From Rheinheimera sp. (GTDB taxonomy: Bacteria > Pseudomonadota > Gammaproteobacteria > Enterobacterales > Alteromonadaceae), in the NCBI RefSeq assembly GCF_020217005.1, contig NZ_JAIWOI010000271.1, positions 1 through 10,000 on the forward strand: a DNA stretch of 10,000 nt. The letters run 5' to 3'. The stretch's first letter is position 1; each line of letters opens with the position of its first letter. This document shows, one piece after another, positions 1 to 6,470 of this stretch. Under the pieces are notes generated by a model, which searched no databases, was not told where the DNA came from, and saw only the letters and a program-made list of their open reading frames with translations. The translations under genes and the position numbers were made by a program.

Positions 1-1
1 C

Positions 2-2035
2 TTTATCGAAGATGTGCCAGGCAAGACCATGCTGGGCCTGAATATGGTTGAATACAATGCTGAGGACGAAGCCGATATGGCGCAAAAAGTCCAGCAGTTA
101 GAAGAGCGGCTGCAGCAGTCCGTAGCAAAGGGGGAGTCTGGTATTATTGGTTATCAACTGACTTATGATAACAACGCCATTAACCAGATTTATGCGATGC
201 GCAAAAAGGCGGTTGGTCTTTTGGGCAACGCCAAAGGCAGTAAAAAACCTATTCCTTTTACGGAAGATACGGCAGTTCCTCCTGAAAATCTGGCTGATTT
301 TATTATGGAATTCCGCGCTTTATTAGATAGTCATGGTCTGGCTTATGGCATGTTTGGTCATGTGGACGCAGGTGTGCTGCATGTGCGTCCGGCTTTGGAT
401 ATGTGTGACCCGGAGCAGGAAAAACAGTTACGCGTGATTTCTGATCAGGTGGTAAAACTGACCGCAAAATACGGCGGTTTGATGTGGGGCGAACACGGCA
501 AAGGCTATCGCAGCGAATATGGTCCGGAGTTTTTTGGCGAGGCTTTATTTACCGAGCTGCGTAAAATCAAAACGGCGTTTGACCCCTTCAACCGTGTCAA
601 CCCAGGCAAAATTTGTACACCTATCGACAGCAGCGAGCCGTTGGTCAGTGTGGATGATGTAAAACGTGGCTTTTACGACAGGCAAATCCCTGTCGTAGTG
701 AAAGAGAGTTTTGACAGCAGCTTAAATTGTAACGGCAATGGCCTGTGTTTTAACTACGAAGAAAATTCACCTATGTGTCCGTCCAGTAAGGTCACCAAAG
801 ACAGACGACACAGCCCTAAAGGCAGAGCAGGATTAATGCGCGAGTGGCTGCGATTAATGAGCAATCAGGGCGTGGATGTATTGGCGCAGGAGCACGAGCT
901 GCTGAATAATTCCCGGACTCTGTCTGGTGTGGTGGCCAAAATCAAAAACAGCTGGCAGAAAAAGCAGGGCCAGTATGATTTCTCCCATGAAGTGATGGAG
1001 GCTATGGAAGGCTGCTTGGCCTGTAAGGCCTGTGCAGGTCAATGTCCAATTAAAGTCGATGTGCCATCATTCCGCGCCCGATTTATCCAGCTGTATCACA
1101 GCCGCTATTTAAGGCCTGCGAAAGATTATCTGGTTGGAAATATTGAGCGTTCGGCACCGCTACTGGCAAAAGTGCCAAGACTGGTTAACTTTTTTCTGCA
1201 ACAAAACTGGATGGCAAGCCTGCTGAAAAAGACTGTGGGTTATGTCGACACGCCACAATTGTCGGTTCCAACCTTAAAGCAACAAGTTGCAGGTAAGTAC
1301 AGCTTTGATTTAGCAAGGCTTAAGGCTTTGCCCGAGCAGGAAAAACAAAAACTGGTGCTATTGGTGCAAGATCCTTTTACCAGTTTCTATGACGCGGACT
1401 TAGTGTCTGATGCGCTGCAGTTAATCGAAAAACTTGGCTTCAGGGCCGTGCTGTTACCATTTATGCCCAATGGAAAACCTCAACATGTAAAAGGCTTCCT
1501 GCGCGATTTTGCTAAAACAGCAAAAAATGCTTCTGATTTTTTAAATCAGGTCGCAGCATTAGGGGCTCCATTAATTGGTTTAGACGCTTCCTTAGTTCTG
1601 GTGTATCGCGACGAATATGTGAAGGCTCTTGGCGCTCACCGGGGCGATTATCAGGTGGCATTGTTCCATGAATGGTTAGTGAAACAAGATTTACCAGCCA
1701 TCCAGACTCAGCAAAGCTTTAGTTTGCTGGCGCATTGCACTGAAAAAACGGCGCTACCAGCGACTGAAAATCAGTGGAAACAGATTTATGCCAAAGCTGG
1801 CCTAGAACTCAAAGCCATTGCTGTCGGCTGCTGCGGTATGGCTGGAACCTATGGTCATGAAGCCCAGAACTATGACAAGAGCAAAGCTCTGTACGAAATG
1901 AGCTGGCAGCAACCTGTGCAAAGCTTCGGTGCGGATCAAGTGCTTGTGACAGGATTCTCCTGTCGTAGTCAGGTCAAGCGTTTCGAAGGTGTTAAACCTA
2001 AACATCCGTTACAACAATTACTGAAACTACTCTAA
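2..2035 (+). CDS. ydiJ: YdiJ-like FAD/Fe-S D-2-hydroxyglutarate dehydrogenase, C-terminal two-thirds (5' end outside window)
   Basis: The frame is open to the left edge, so this is the 3' part of a longer gene; the GTG at 14 lies inside it and is not a start. About 677 residues are visible, against roughly 1,000 for E. coli YdiJ, so the FAD-binding N-terminal domain is missing from view. Seen first is the end of an FAD-linked oxidase C-terminal domain: GHVDAGVLHVRP (about 355-390), EHGKGYRSEYGPEFFG (490-537) and NPGKI (600-612). A ferredoxin-like region follows, with CNGNGLC (728-748), MCPS (774-785) and a four-cysteine cluster CLACKACAGQC (1013-1044). A C-terminal region carries a CCG-type motif, GCCGMAGTYGHE (1826-1861). 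E. coli YdiJ oxidises D-2-hydroxyglutarate to 2-oxoglutarate and passes electrons through its Fe-S cluster. The identity as a YdiJ-type protein is strong; the exact substrate is inferred from the family. A hairpin terminator closes the gene. Confidence 0.93.
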   Translation, partial: FIEDVPGKTMLGLNMVEYNAEDEADMAQKVQQLEERLQQSVAKGESGIIGYQLTYDNNAINQIYAMRKKAVGLLGNAKGSKKPIPFTEDTAVPPENLADFIMEFRALLDSHGLAYGMFGHVDAGVLHVRPALDMCDPEQEKQLRVISDQVVKLTAKYGGLMWGEHGKGYRSEYGPEFFGEALFTELRKIKTAFDPFNRVNPGKICTPIDSSEPLVSVDDVKRGFYDRQIPVVVKESFDSSLNCNGNGLCFNYEENSPMCPSSKVTKDRRHSPKGRAGLMREWLRLMSNQGVDVLAQEHELLNNSRTLSGVVAKIKNSWQKKQGQYDFSHEVMEAMEGCLACKACAGQCPIKVDVPSFRARFIQLYHSRYLRPAKDYLVGNIERSAPLLAKVPRLVNFFLQQNWMASLLKKTVGYVDTPQLSVPTLKQQVAGKYSFDLARLKALPEQEKQKLVLLVQDPFTSFYDADLVSDALQLIEKLGFRAVLLPFMPNGKPQHVKGFLRDFAKTAKNASDFLNQVAALGAPLIGLDASLVLVYRDEYVKALGAHRGDYQVALFHEWLVKQDLPAIQTQQSFSLLAHCTEKTALPATENQWKQIYAKAGLELKAIAVGCCGMAGTYGHEAQNYDKSKALYEMSWQQPVQSFGADQVLVTGFSCRSQVKRFEGVKPKHPLQQLLKLL

Positions 2036-2062
2036 TTGATACTAGTTTGAGTTGTTTGACCC

Positions 2063-2107
2063 GCCGGGACAGCATTGCTGTTCCGGCACCTTTATTATTG
2101 TTTTATT
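2063..2107 (+). terminator. Rho-independent terminator after ydiJ
   Basis: An 11-bp inverted repeat with one G:U pair (GCCGGGACAGC at 2063-2073, GCTGTTCCGGC at 2077-2087) closes a three-base loop. A T-rich stretch follows at 2091-2107. It starts 28 bases after the dehydrogenase stop codon, as expected for an intrinsic terminator. Confidence 0.8.
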
Positions 2108-2169
2108 GAACCCCATTCCTTCATAACTATTCCCTTCAATACAAACGAGTTCAGCTTAGGTTTATGCCA

Positions 2170-2199
2170 TTGAGCTATGCTAGCCATTGGCTTTTTAAT
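2170..2199 (+). promoter_or_regulatory. Possible sigma-70 promoter of the asmA-family gene
   Basis: TTGAGC (2170-2175, four of six matches to the -35 consensus) and TTTAAT (2194-2199, five of six to the -10) are separated by 18 bases. Transcription would start near 2206, just upstream of the ribosome site at 2211-2217. This also argues against translation starting at the ATG at 2164, which would lie upstream of the transcript. It rests on consensus matching only. Confidence 0.3.
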
Positions 2200-2223
2200 A
2201 ACTTCACCCAAAGGAAGATGGAT

Positions 2224-4005
2224 ATGAATTGGTTTAAATGGCTGCTCGCGGTCGTGGCAGGCTTTATCGCAGTAGCTGCCTTTTATCTGCTGGTCGTGTT
2301 TGATTTAAATGACTTTAAAGCGGAAATTACCACCAAGGTTGAACAACAAACCGGACGAGAACTGCAGATAGCAGGGGATATTGGCTGGACTATTTACCCT
2401 AGTCTTGGGGTGTCTTTGACCGATGTAAAACTATCGAATCCAAAGGGGTTTGCGCCAGAGCAAATGCTGGAAGTGTCCGAATTGACAGCAGCCGTCGCCT
2501 TGGTGCCATTGTTTAACAAGGATCTGCAGGTTCAGCAGCTGTATTTAGACGGTGTCACCGCCAATCTGGTGACCCGAAAAGATGGTAGCTCCAGTATGGA
2601 TGGTCTGACGGCAGATAAAACGATCGCTACTAATGAAACCGGAGCTGCGACCAGCCAACCAGTGCAACTACAGGATCTATCCATTAGCAACCTGCAATTA
2701 AATCTGTTGACTGAAGGTAGTTCAGAGCAGCGATTAAGCTTGAAATCACTCACATTAACTGATTTTAAAGCCAATGAATGGGCGCCGCTGGATTTTGAAC
2801 TGGTCGTTTTGTCTGGCCAAACCCAGCTGGATGTCAAAGGTTCTGCACAATTGCAATTGAGTGAAAACAATCAGTTAGTGCTGCTAAAAGACTTTGTTGT
2901 AGAGACTGAATTTACGGGTGTCCCGGTCAAACAGCTTTCTCTAAAGACAGAGTTAACACTGGCACTGGATAAAAAACAGCTGGAGTGGCAGTGGAAAAAG
3001 TTACAACTGGATGAGATTAAAGGTTCAGGCCAACTGTCAGTGAATTACGCTAAACAAGCCGTGATTAAACTGGATCTGCAACTGGATGAAGTGGACACAG
3101 CTTCTTACATCTCTGACAACAGCGCGGAGCAAGCAGGTACAACAGCTCAGCAAAACAGTGCCGAACCTGATTTATCAGCGCTGCGCCAATTTGATCTGGA
3201 TTTAAAACTGGCAGTGAAGACATTCAAAGCCGCAGGTCTGCATACAGAAAACCTGCAATTGGCGTTGACCAATAAAGCGGGGCTGGTTCAAATTCAAAAT
3301 GCCAGCGCAGATTTGTACCAGGGCAAAGTTCTGGCCAAAGCTACGCTGGATGCCCGCAAAACCCCTGTCAGCTATAGCTTCAATAAACAACTGTCCGGTC
3401 TGGCGCTGCGGCCCATGCTGATGGATGGCGCTGATATTGATTTATTAAGCGGCGCTGCAAAACTGACTATTGAAGGCAAAGGTCATAGTTTGCTACCGGA
3501 GCAGATCAAGAAAAACCTGCTGGCAACCGGCAGTTTTGAAGTGACAGATGGTTCTTTGTATGGTGTTAATATCGCGCAAATGATCCGCAATGCCAAAGCT
3601 ACGCTGAAAAATGATGCTCAGGCCGATGATAATTCAGAGCAAAAAACGGACTTCTCCAGCTTAACCGGCAGTTTTAACCTGGCTGATGGTGTGTTGACCA
3701 ACCCGGATTTAAAAATGGCGGCGCCTTTATTACGTCTGGCAGGCAAAGGCTCAGCTAACTTACTGAATGAAGAACTGGATTATCAACTCAGCACTGCTCT
3801 GGTGAATACATCAAAAGGTCAGGGTGGTAAAGAAAAAGAGGAGTTGGCTGGCGTTGAAATACCACTTAAAATCAGCGGCACCATGCAAAAACCTAAATAC
3901 TCTTTAGATACCAAAGCCTTATTGGAAGGCCAGTTGAAAGGGAAAGTAGAAAGTGGCAAAGAAAAACTGAAAAACAAGCTGCTGGAAAAACTCGGCGGTG
4001 GTTAA
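2224..4005 (+). CDS. AsmA-family envelope protein
   Basis: A 593-residue protein, close to E. coli AsmA (617). It starts with a short cytoplasmic stretch and one membrane segment (about residues 5-26, WLLAVVAGFIAVAAFYLLVV). The typical AsmA N-terminal block follows: DLNDFKAEI, QQTGRELQIAGDIGW and YPSLGVSLTDVKLSNPKGF. The long middle is rich in amphipathic beta strands. The C-terminal AsmA domain includes ISGTMQKPKYSLD, and the tail is Lys/Glu-rich. AsmA proteins are inner-membrane-anchored periplasmic proteins of the bridge-like lipid-transfer type, linked to outer-membrane assembly and phospholipid homeostasis. Start choice: the frame reaches up to an ATG at 2164, but AAGGAAG at 2211-2217 is correctly spaced only for the ATG at 2224, and the membrane segment then follows at once. 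An ATG at 2218 touches the ribosome site. A terminator follows, so the gene appears to be transcribed alone. Which AsmA paralogue this is (AsmA, YicH, YhjG type) cannot be settled by eye; AsmA itself fits length and N-terminus best. Confidence 0.9.
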   Translation: MNWFKWLLAVVAGFIAVAAFYLLVVFDLNDFKAEITTKVEQQTGRELQIAGDIGWTIYPSLGVSLTDVKLSNPKGFAPEQMLEVSELTAAVALVPLFNKDLQVQQLYLDGVTANLVTRKDGSSSMDGLTADKTIATNETGAATSQPVQLQDLSISNLQLNLLTEGSSEQRLSLKSLTLTDFKANEWAPLDFELVVLSGQTQLDVKGSAQLQLSENNQLVLLKDFVVETEFTGVPVKQLSLKTELTLALDKKQLEWQWKKLQLDEIKGSGQLSVNYAKQAVIKLDLQLDEVDTASYISDNSAEQAGTTAQQNSAEPDLSALRQFDLDLKLAVKTFKAAGLHTENLQLALTNKAGLVQIQNASADLYQGKVLAKATLDARKTPVSYSFNKQLSGLALRPMLMDGADIDLLSGAAKLTIEGKGHSLLPEQIKKNLLATGSFEVTDGSLYGVNIAQMIRNAKATLKNDAQADDNSEQKTDFSSLTGSFNLADGVLTNPDLKMAAPLLRLAGKGSANLLNEELDYQLSTALVNTSKGQGGKEKEELAGVEIPLKISGTMQKPKYSLDTKALLEGQLKGKVESGKEKLKNKLLEKLGGG

Positions 4006-4019
4006 CAGACAAAGCTGAT

Positions 4020-4056
4020 AAAGAGCCCACGAGCTAGCCAGATCCTGGGCTTTTTT
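4020..4056 (+). terminator. Rho-independent terminator after the asmA-family gene
   Basis: A 10-bp stem (AAAGAGCCCA at 4020-4029 with TGGGCTTTTT at 4046-4055, one G:U pair) has a 16-base loop and ends in six T residues (4051-4056). The loop itself can pair internally. It lies 15 bases after the stop codon. Confidence 0.72.
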
Positions 4057-4147
4057 ATGCGCAGCAAAATTGACTTAGTCCGCTGTAACTTTCAGACTGA
4101 GCAGGCAATAACAACAGTCCGTATCTGAAAAATAACAAGGAAACATA

Positions 4148-4528
4148 ATGAATACATGGGCGATAGTTCTGGCTGCGGTTTCCAGCTTTATGCTGGGTGG
4201 TTTATGGTATTCCCCTTTATTGTTTGGAAAAGTCTGGAATAAAGAAAATGGCGGCGTGGAACAAAACGCTCACCCGGCCAAAGTTTTTGGCATCAGTTTT
4301 TTATTTTCTTTGTTGGCAGCTTATTGTTTTGCAGTCTGGATAGGGCCTGCACCAGATTTACTGATGGCGGTGCATGCAGGTGCATTAGCAGGCTTTGGTT
4401 TTGTCGCAGCCAGCTTTGGTATCAACTACCAGTTTGCCCAACGCTCTCTTAAGTTGTGGTTGATTGACGGAGGTTATCATCTGGTTCAGTTTATGCTGTT
4501 TGGTCTGATTTTAGGTTTGTGGCATTAA
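4148..4528 (+). CDS. DUF1761 family small integral membrane protein
   Basis: A 126-residue protein with four likely membrane segments: about residues 3-26, 46-66, 70-95 and 103-125. The N-terminus, a hydrophobic helix ending in GGLWYSPLLFGKVW followed by a polar stretch, is the hallmark of DUF1761. Length also matches that family. The biochemical function of DUF1761 is unknown, and neighbouring genes give no hint because the gene is bounded by terminators on both sides. The start is supported by AAGGAAA at 4137-4142, six bases before the ATG. The 91 bases between the upstream terminator and the start must hold the promoter. A TTGACT at 4070-4075 could be a -35 box, but no convincing -10 is spaced from it. 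Confidence 0.82.
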   Translation: MNTWAIVLAAVSSFMLGGLWYSPLLFGKVWNKENGGVEQNAHPAKVFGISFLFSLLAAYCFAVWIGPAPDLLMAVHAGALAGFGFVAASFGINYQFAQRSLKLWLIDGGYHLVQFMLFGLILGLWH

Positions 4529-4545
4529 GTGCAAAACGTTCAGAT

Positions 4546-4576
4546 AAAAAAACGGAGCATTAAGCTCCGTTTTTTC
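4546..4576. terminator. Bidirectional terminator between the DUF1761 gene and fabA
   Basis: ACGGAGC/GCTCCGT arms (CGGAGC at 4553-4558, GCTCCG at 4564-4569) enclose a five-base loop. They are flanked by seven A residues on the left (4546-4552) and six T residues on the right (4570-4575). The A/T flanks give a U-tract on either strand, so the hairpin can stop both the DUF1761 transcript and the converging fabA transcript. It ends 16 bases from the fabA stop codon. Confidence 0.88.
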
Positions 4577-4591
4577 TAAGACAAAACCTGC

Positions 4592-5104
4592 TTAGAATGC
4601 AGAAGTATCTTGAAATAAGCCCACTTTCAGCTCTTTAGCTGTGTAAATTTCGCGGCCATCCACACTGACAGAACCTTCGGCTATGCCCATAAACAATTTA
4701 CGTTTGATCACACGGGTCATATCAATACGGTAGGTGACCTTTTTGGCTGTCGGCAGAATTTGGCCAGTGAATTTCACTTCACCCACGCCTAAAGCACGGC
4801 CTTTGCCCGGACCTCCAGCCCAACCAAGGAAAAAACCCACCAGCTGCCACATCGCATCCAAACCTAAACAACCTGGCATCACCGGGTCGCCTTTAAAGTG
4901 GCAGTCAAAAAACCATAGTTCAGGATGAATATCAAATTCAGCGATGATTTCCCCTTTACCGTATTTACCACCTTCTTCTGAAATGTGCACAATACGGTCA
5001 ATCATCAGCATATTATCGACTGGTAACTGACTGTTACCTTCGCCAAATAATTCCCCACGGCCGCAGGCCACTAAATCTTGTTTTGTAAAGCTATTCTTAG
5101 TCAT
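4592..5104 (-). CDS. fabA: 3-hydroxydecanoyl-[acyl-carrier-protein] dehydratase/isomerase FabA
   Basis: FabA dehydrates 3-hydroxydecanoyl-ACP and isomerises trans-2- to cis-3-decenoyl-ACP, the branch point to unsaturated fatty acids in the cytoplasmic type II pathway. The protein is a single hotdog domain. It contains the signature [20 protein letters not shown], with catalytic His69 and Asp83 (His70/Asp84 in E. coli), plus [24 protein letters not shown] and the conserved C-terminus [12 protein letters not shown]. The ATG at 5104 gives 170 residues against 172 in E. coli and aligns with the family N-terminus. In-frame starts at 5122 (ATG), 5119 (ATG) and 5125 (TTG) would add five to seven residues of MMDLTY type; no clear ribosome site decides between them. 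The gene is bounded by a bidirectional terminator and its promoter carries a FabR-like operator, so it is probably a single-gene transcript controlled by membrane lipid state. Confidence 0.97.
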   Translation of the reverse strand: MTKNSFTKQDLVACGRGELFGEGNSQLPVDNMLMIDRIVHISEEGGKYGKGEIIAEFDIHPELWFFDCHFKGDPVMPGCLGLDAMWQLVGFFLGWAGGPGKGRALGVGEVKFTGQILPTAKKVTYRIDMTRVIKRKLFMGIAEGSVSVDGREIYTAKELKVGLFQDTSAF

Positions 5105-5139
5105 GTATGTTAGATCCATCATCAAGGCTGGGCCACTTT

Positions 5140-5157
5140 AGCGAACACTTGTAAGCT
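5140..5157 (-). promoter_or_regulatory. Predicted FabR-type operator of fabA
   Basis: An 18-bp imperfect dyad, read on the fabA strand as AGCTTACAAGTGTTCGCT. It sits inside a wider palindrome with perfect TTTAGC/GCTAAA ends (5137-5160). Half of it (GTGTTCGCT) matches the right arm of the E. coli FabR-site form as I recall it, AGCGTACANNTGTTCGCT, and the left arm differs at two of eight positions. FabR is a TetR-family repressor of fabA and fabB that responds to the saturated/unsaturated acyl pool. The dyad covers the predicted -10 box, the place expected for a repressor. Whether this organism has FabR, or a DesT/FabT-like equivalent, cannot be seen here. Confidence 0.7.
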
Positions 5158-5177
5158 AAACAAGTCCGATTAGTCAA
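5148..5177 (-). promoter_or_regulatory. Predicted sigma-70 promoter of fabA
   Basis: On the minus strand, TTGACT (5177-5172, five of six to the -35 consensus) is followed after 18 bases by TACAAG (5153-5148, four of six to the -10). The start site would be near 5141, leaving a leader of about 37 bases to the ATG at 5104. The -10 falls inside the FabR-like dyad. Confidence 0.5.
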
Positions 5178-5220
5178 CTGACCTTCCAAAATCAAATTAA
5201 CAGTACAAGATAGAAGCATT

Positions 5221-5478
5221 ATGACGGAACCAGAAAAAAAACGAATTTCTAATGCGGAAAAACAACAACGCTACAGAGAGCGGCAAAAAGGTTCGGGTAA
5301 AAAAGAATTACGTGGTTACTTGTCTCCGGAAGCCTTAGCTTGTTATCAGGAAATTCAGCAGAAAACTGAATGGAGCGACAGTGTGATGCTCAGCAATGCG
5401 ATACGTTTAATGTATGCCGCTCATAAGCTTGGACAAATAGGTTTACTGAACGGCTGGTTGACTGAACATAAAAAATGA
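5221..5478 (+). CDS. Small basic protein of unknown function, possible ribbon-helix-helix DNA binder
   Basis: An 85-residue protein not assigned to a named family. The first 30 residues are highly charged and contain RISNAEKQQRYRERQKGSGKK, a lysine/arginine-rich segment of the kind that contacts nucleic acid. The rest reads as a short strand (about 29-34, KELRGYL), then a helix starting at SPEALACYQEI, a turn at TEWSDS, and a second helix, VMLSNAIRLMYAAHKL. This strand-helix-helix order fits the ribbon-helix-helix fold, but that is inference from pattern alone. A weak ribosome site (AGAAG, 5212-5216) precedes the ATG. The gene diverges from fabA, with the FabR-like operator between them. No terminator separates it from the next gene, which has its own promoter 8-36 bases after this stop. 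The gene is probably real, given clear protein-like composition and no better frame here. Confidence 0.62.
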   Translation: MTEPEKKRISNAEKQQRYRERQKGSGKKELRGYLSPEALACYQEIQQKTEWSDSVMLSNAIRLMYAAHKLGQIGLLNGWLTEHKK

Positions 5479-5485
5479 GGCCAAC

Positions 5486-5514
5486 TTAACGGGCGCTGCG
5501 TATTGCTTTATAAT
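5486..5514 (+). promoter_or_regulatory. Sigma-70 promoter of the PTPS-like gene
   Basis: A perfect TATAAT (5509-5514) lies 17 bases after TTAACG (5486-5491, four of six to the -35 consensus). Transcription would start near 5521, giving a leader of about 35 bases that contains GGAAG (5545-5549), six bases before the ATG. The promoter begins eight bases after the upstream stop codon. Confidence 0.62.
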
Positions 5515-5555
5515 GCCGCCAACTTTGCTGTTTCAGCGCTACCCGGAAGTGTTTT

Positions 5556-6410
5556 ATGATTTTATTTGTCCGCGACTTAACCGTCATCGATTTTTCTTAT
5601 CTTTGCCAGCAAAGAGGTTTACTGGGCGAAAGTTATATTGTCGACGTAGAGTTGCATGGGGACCTTGACCAAACCTCTATGGTATTTGATTTTGGTCTTG
5701 TGAAAAAAGTAATCAAAAAAGCCATTGACCAGTTAGTGGACCATAAGCTGGCCATTCCTGTGTTAAGCCCTGCGACTACGTTGCAAAGCGGGGAGGTGGA
5801 GCAAGTTTTATTCGAGTCTGCAAAAGGGCTAGTGCAAGTAGCTTCGCCGGCTGAAGCTTTTGCGCTGATCCAGGCAGAGAAAATCGATATGGCCTCAGTC
5901 ACTGAATTCTTAACCGAACAAATTAAATCTTTATTGCCTGCAAACGTAGCCAAGTTAGTGATCCAACTGCGCACTGAACAGGTCAGCGGATTTACTTATC
6001 ATTATACTCATGGTCTTAAAAAGCATGATGGCAACTGTCAACGCATAGCTCATGGCCACAGGTCGACCATTCAGATTTTCGATAATGGCATGTTGTCGCC
6101 TAAGTTGGGTAAATACTGGTGTGAGCGCTGGGAAGATATTTATTTGGCTACGGCAGAAGATCAGATTGATGCCTCAGCCTTACGTTATTTGCGCGCTGAA
6201 ACTGACGCTTTAAACTTTGCCTATAGCTCTGCACAGGGCTATTTCGAAATTTCGCTGCCGGCAACAACCTGTGAAATTGTGCCTTGTGACACCACAGTGG
6301 AATGTTTAGCTGATTTTATCGCCCAAAGCATAAAAGAGTCACATCAACTCAATGCAGTCAAAGTAATAGCTTATGAAGGTGTAGGTAAAGGCGCTATTGC
6401 TTTTGCCTAA
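5556..6410 (+). CDS. Tandem (fused) 6-pyruvoyl-tetrahydropterin synthase / QueD-like protein
   Basis: A 284-residue protein, about twice the 115-150 of a single bacterial PTPS/QueD. Two PTPS-like T-folds can be traced. The N-terminal one (about 1-135) has the strand pattern of the family, then SMVFDFGLVK (DFG at 45-47) and LVDHKL (Asp62-His63). Where the HGHSY zinc motif belongs it reads LLGESY (22-27), so the zinc histidines are lost. The C-terminal one (about 136-284) has YTHGLKKHDGNCQRIAHGH, giving zinc ligands His152, His166 and His168 and the active-site Cys161. It lacks both DFG and DH, and ends with a CDTTVECLADFI segment resembling the conserved Glu region (Glu249). Single-domain members make 6-pyruvoyl-tetrahydropterin or 6-carboxy-tetrahydropterin, the queuosine precursor. 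The reaction of this fused form is not known from sequence, and no queuosine or pterin gene adjoins it. It starts with GGAAG correctly spaced and has its own promoter. Confidence 0.78.
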   Translation: MILFVRDLTVIDFSYLCQQRGLLGESYIVDVELHGDLDQTSMVFDFGLVKKVIKKAIDQLVDHKLAIPVLSPATTLQSGEVEQVLFESAKGLVQVASPAEAFALIQAEKIDMASVTEFLTEQIKSLLPANVAKLVIQLRTEQVSGFTYHYTHGLKKHDGNCQRIAHGHRSTIQIFDNGMLSPKLGKYWCERWEDIYLATAEDQIDASALRYLRAETDALNFAYSSAQGYFEISLPATTCEIVPCDTTVECLADFIAQSIKESHQLNAVKVIAYEGVGKGAIAFA

Positions 6411-6420
6411 CGGCTGAAAA

Positions 6421-6470
6421 GACCGGAACATAGTATTCACTGTTAACACTATGCTTCGGCCTCGTTTTTT
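6421..6470. terminator. Bidirectional hairpin terminator between the PTPS-like gene and the DUF457 hydrolase gene
   Basis: Imperfect 14-bp arms (6421-6434 and 6448-6461; perfect core CATAGT/ACTATG, two mismatches and a G:U pair further out) enclose a 13-base loop. On the plus strand a run of six T follows (6465-6470), overlapping the stop codon of the converging gene. On the minus strand the tail is TCTTTTC. The first half serves the PTPS-like gene, which ends 10 bases before. Confidence 0.7.

Noticed and set aside
2164..2223. N-terminal extension of the asmA-family gene from the ATG at 2164
   Set aside because: It would place 20 non-family residues before the membrane segment. The ribosome site at 2211-2217 fits only the ATG at 2224, and a possible promoter lies downstream of 2164.
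2532..2870. 112-residue minus-strand frame inside the asmA-family gene
   Set aside because: Antisense shadow of a strongly supported coding region, with unnatural Ser/Cys-rich composition.
4070..4098. TTGACT at 4070-4075 as -35 box of the DUF1761 gene
   Set aside because: No -10-like hexamer lies 16-18 bases downstream; the best candidate matches only three of six positions.
5166..5186. Possible FadR site upstream of fabA (GTCAACTGACC)
   Set aside because: FadR sites have GGTC and GACC half-sites one base apart. Here the half-sites are wrongly spaced and incomplete.
5633..5974. 113-residue minus-strand frame inside the PTPS-like gene
   Set aside because: Antisense to a gene with clear family motifs, with no protein family pattern of its own.
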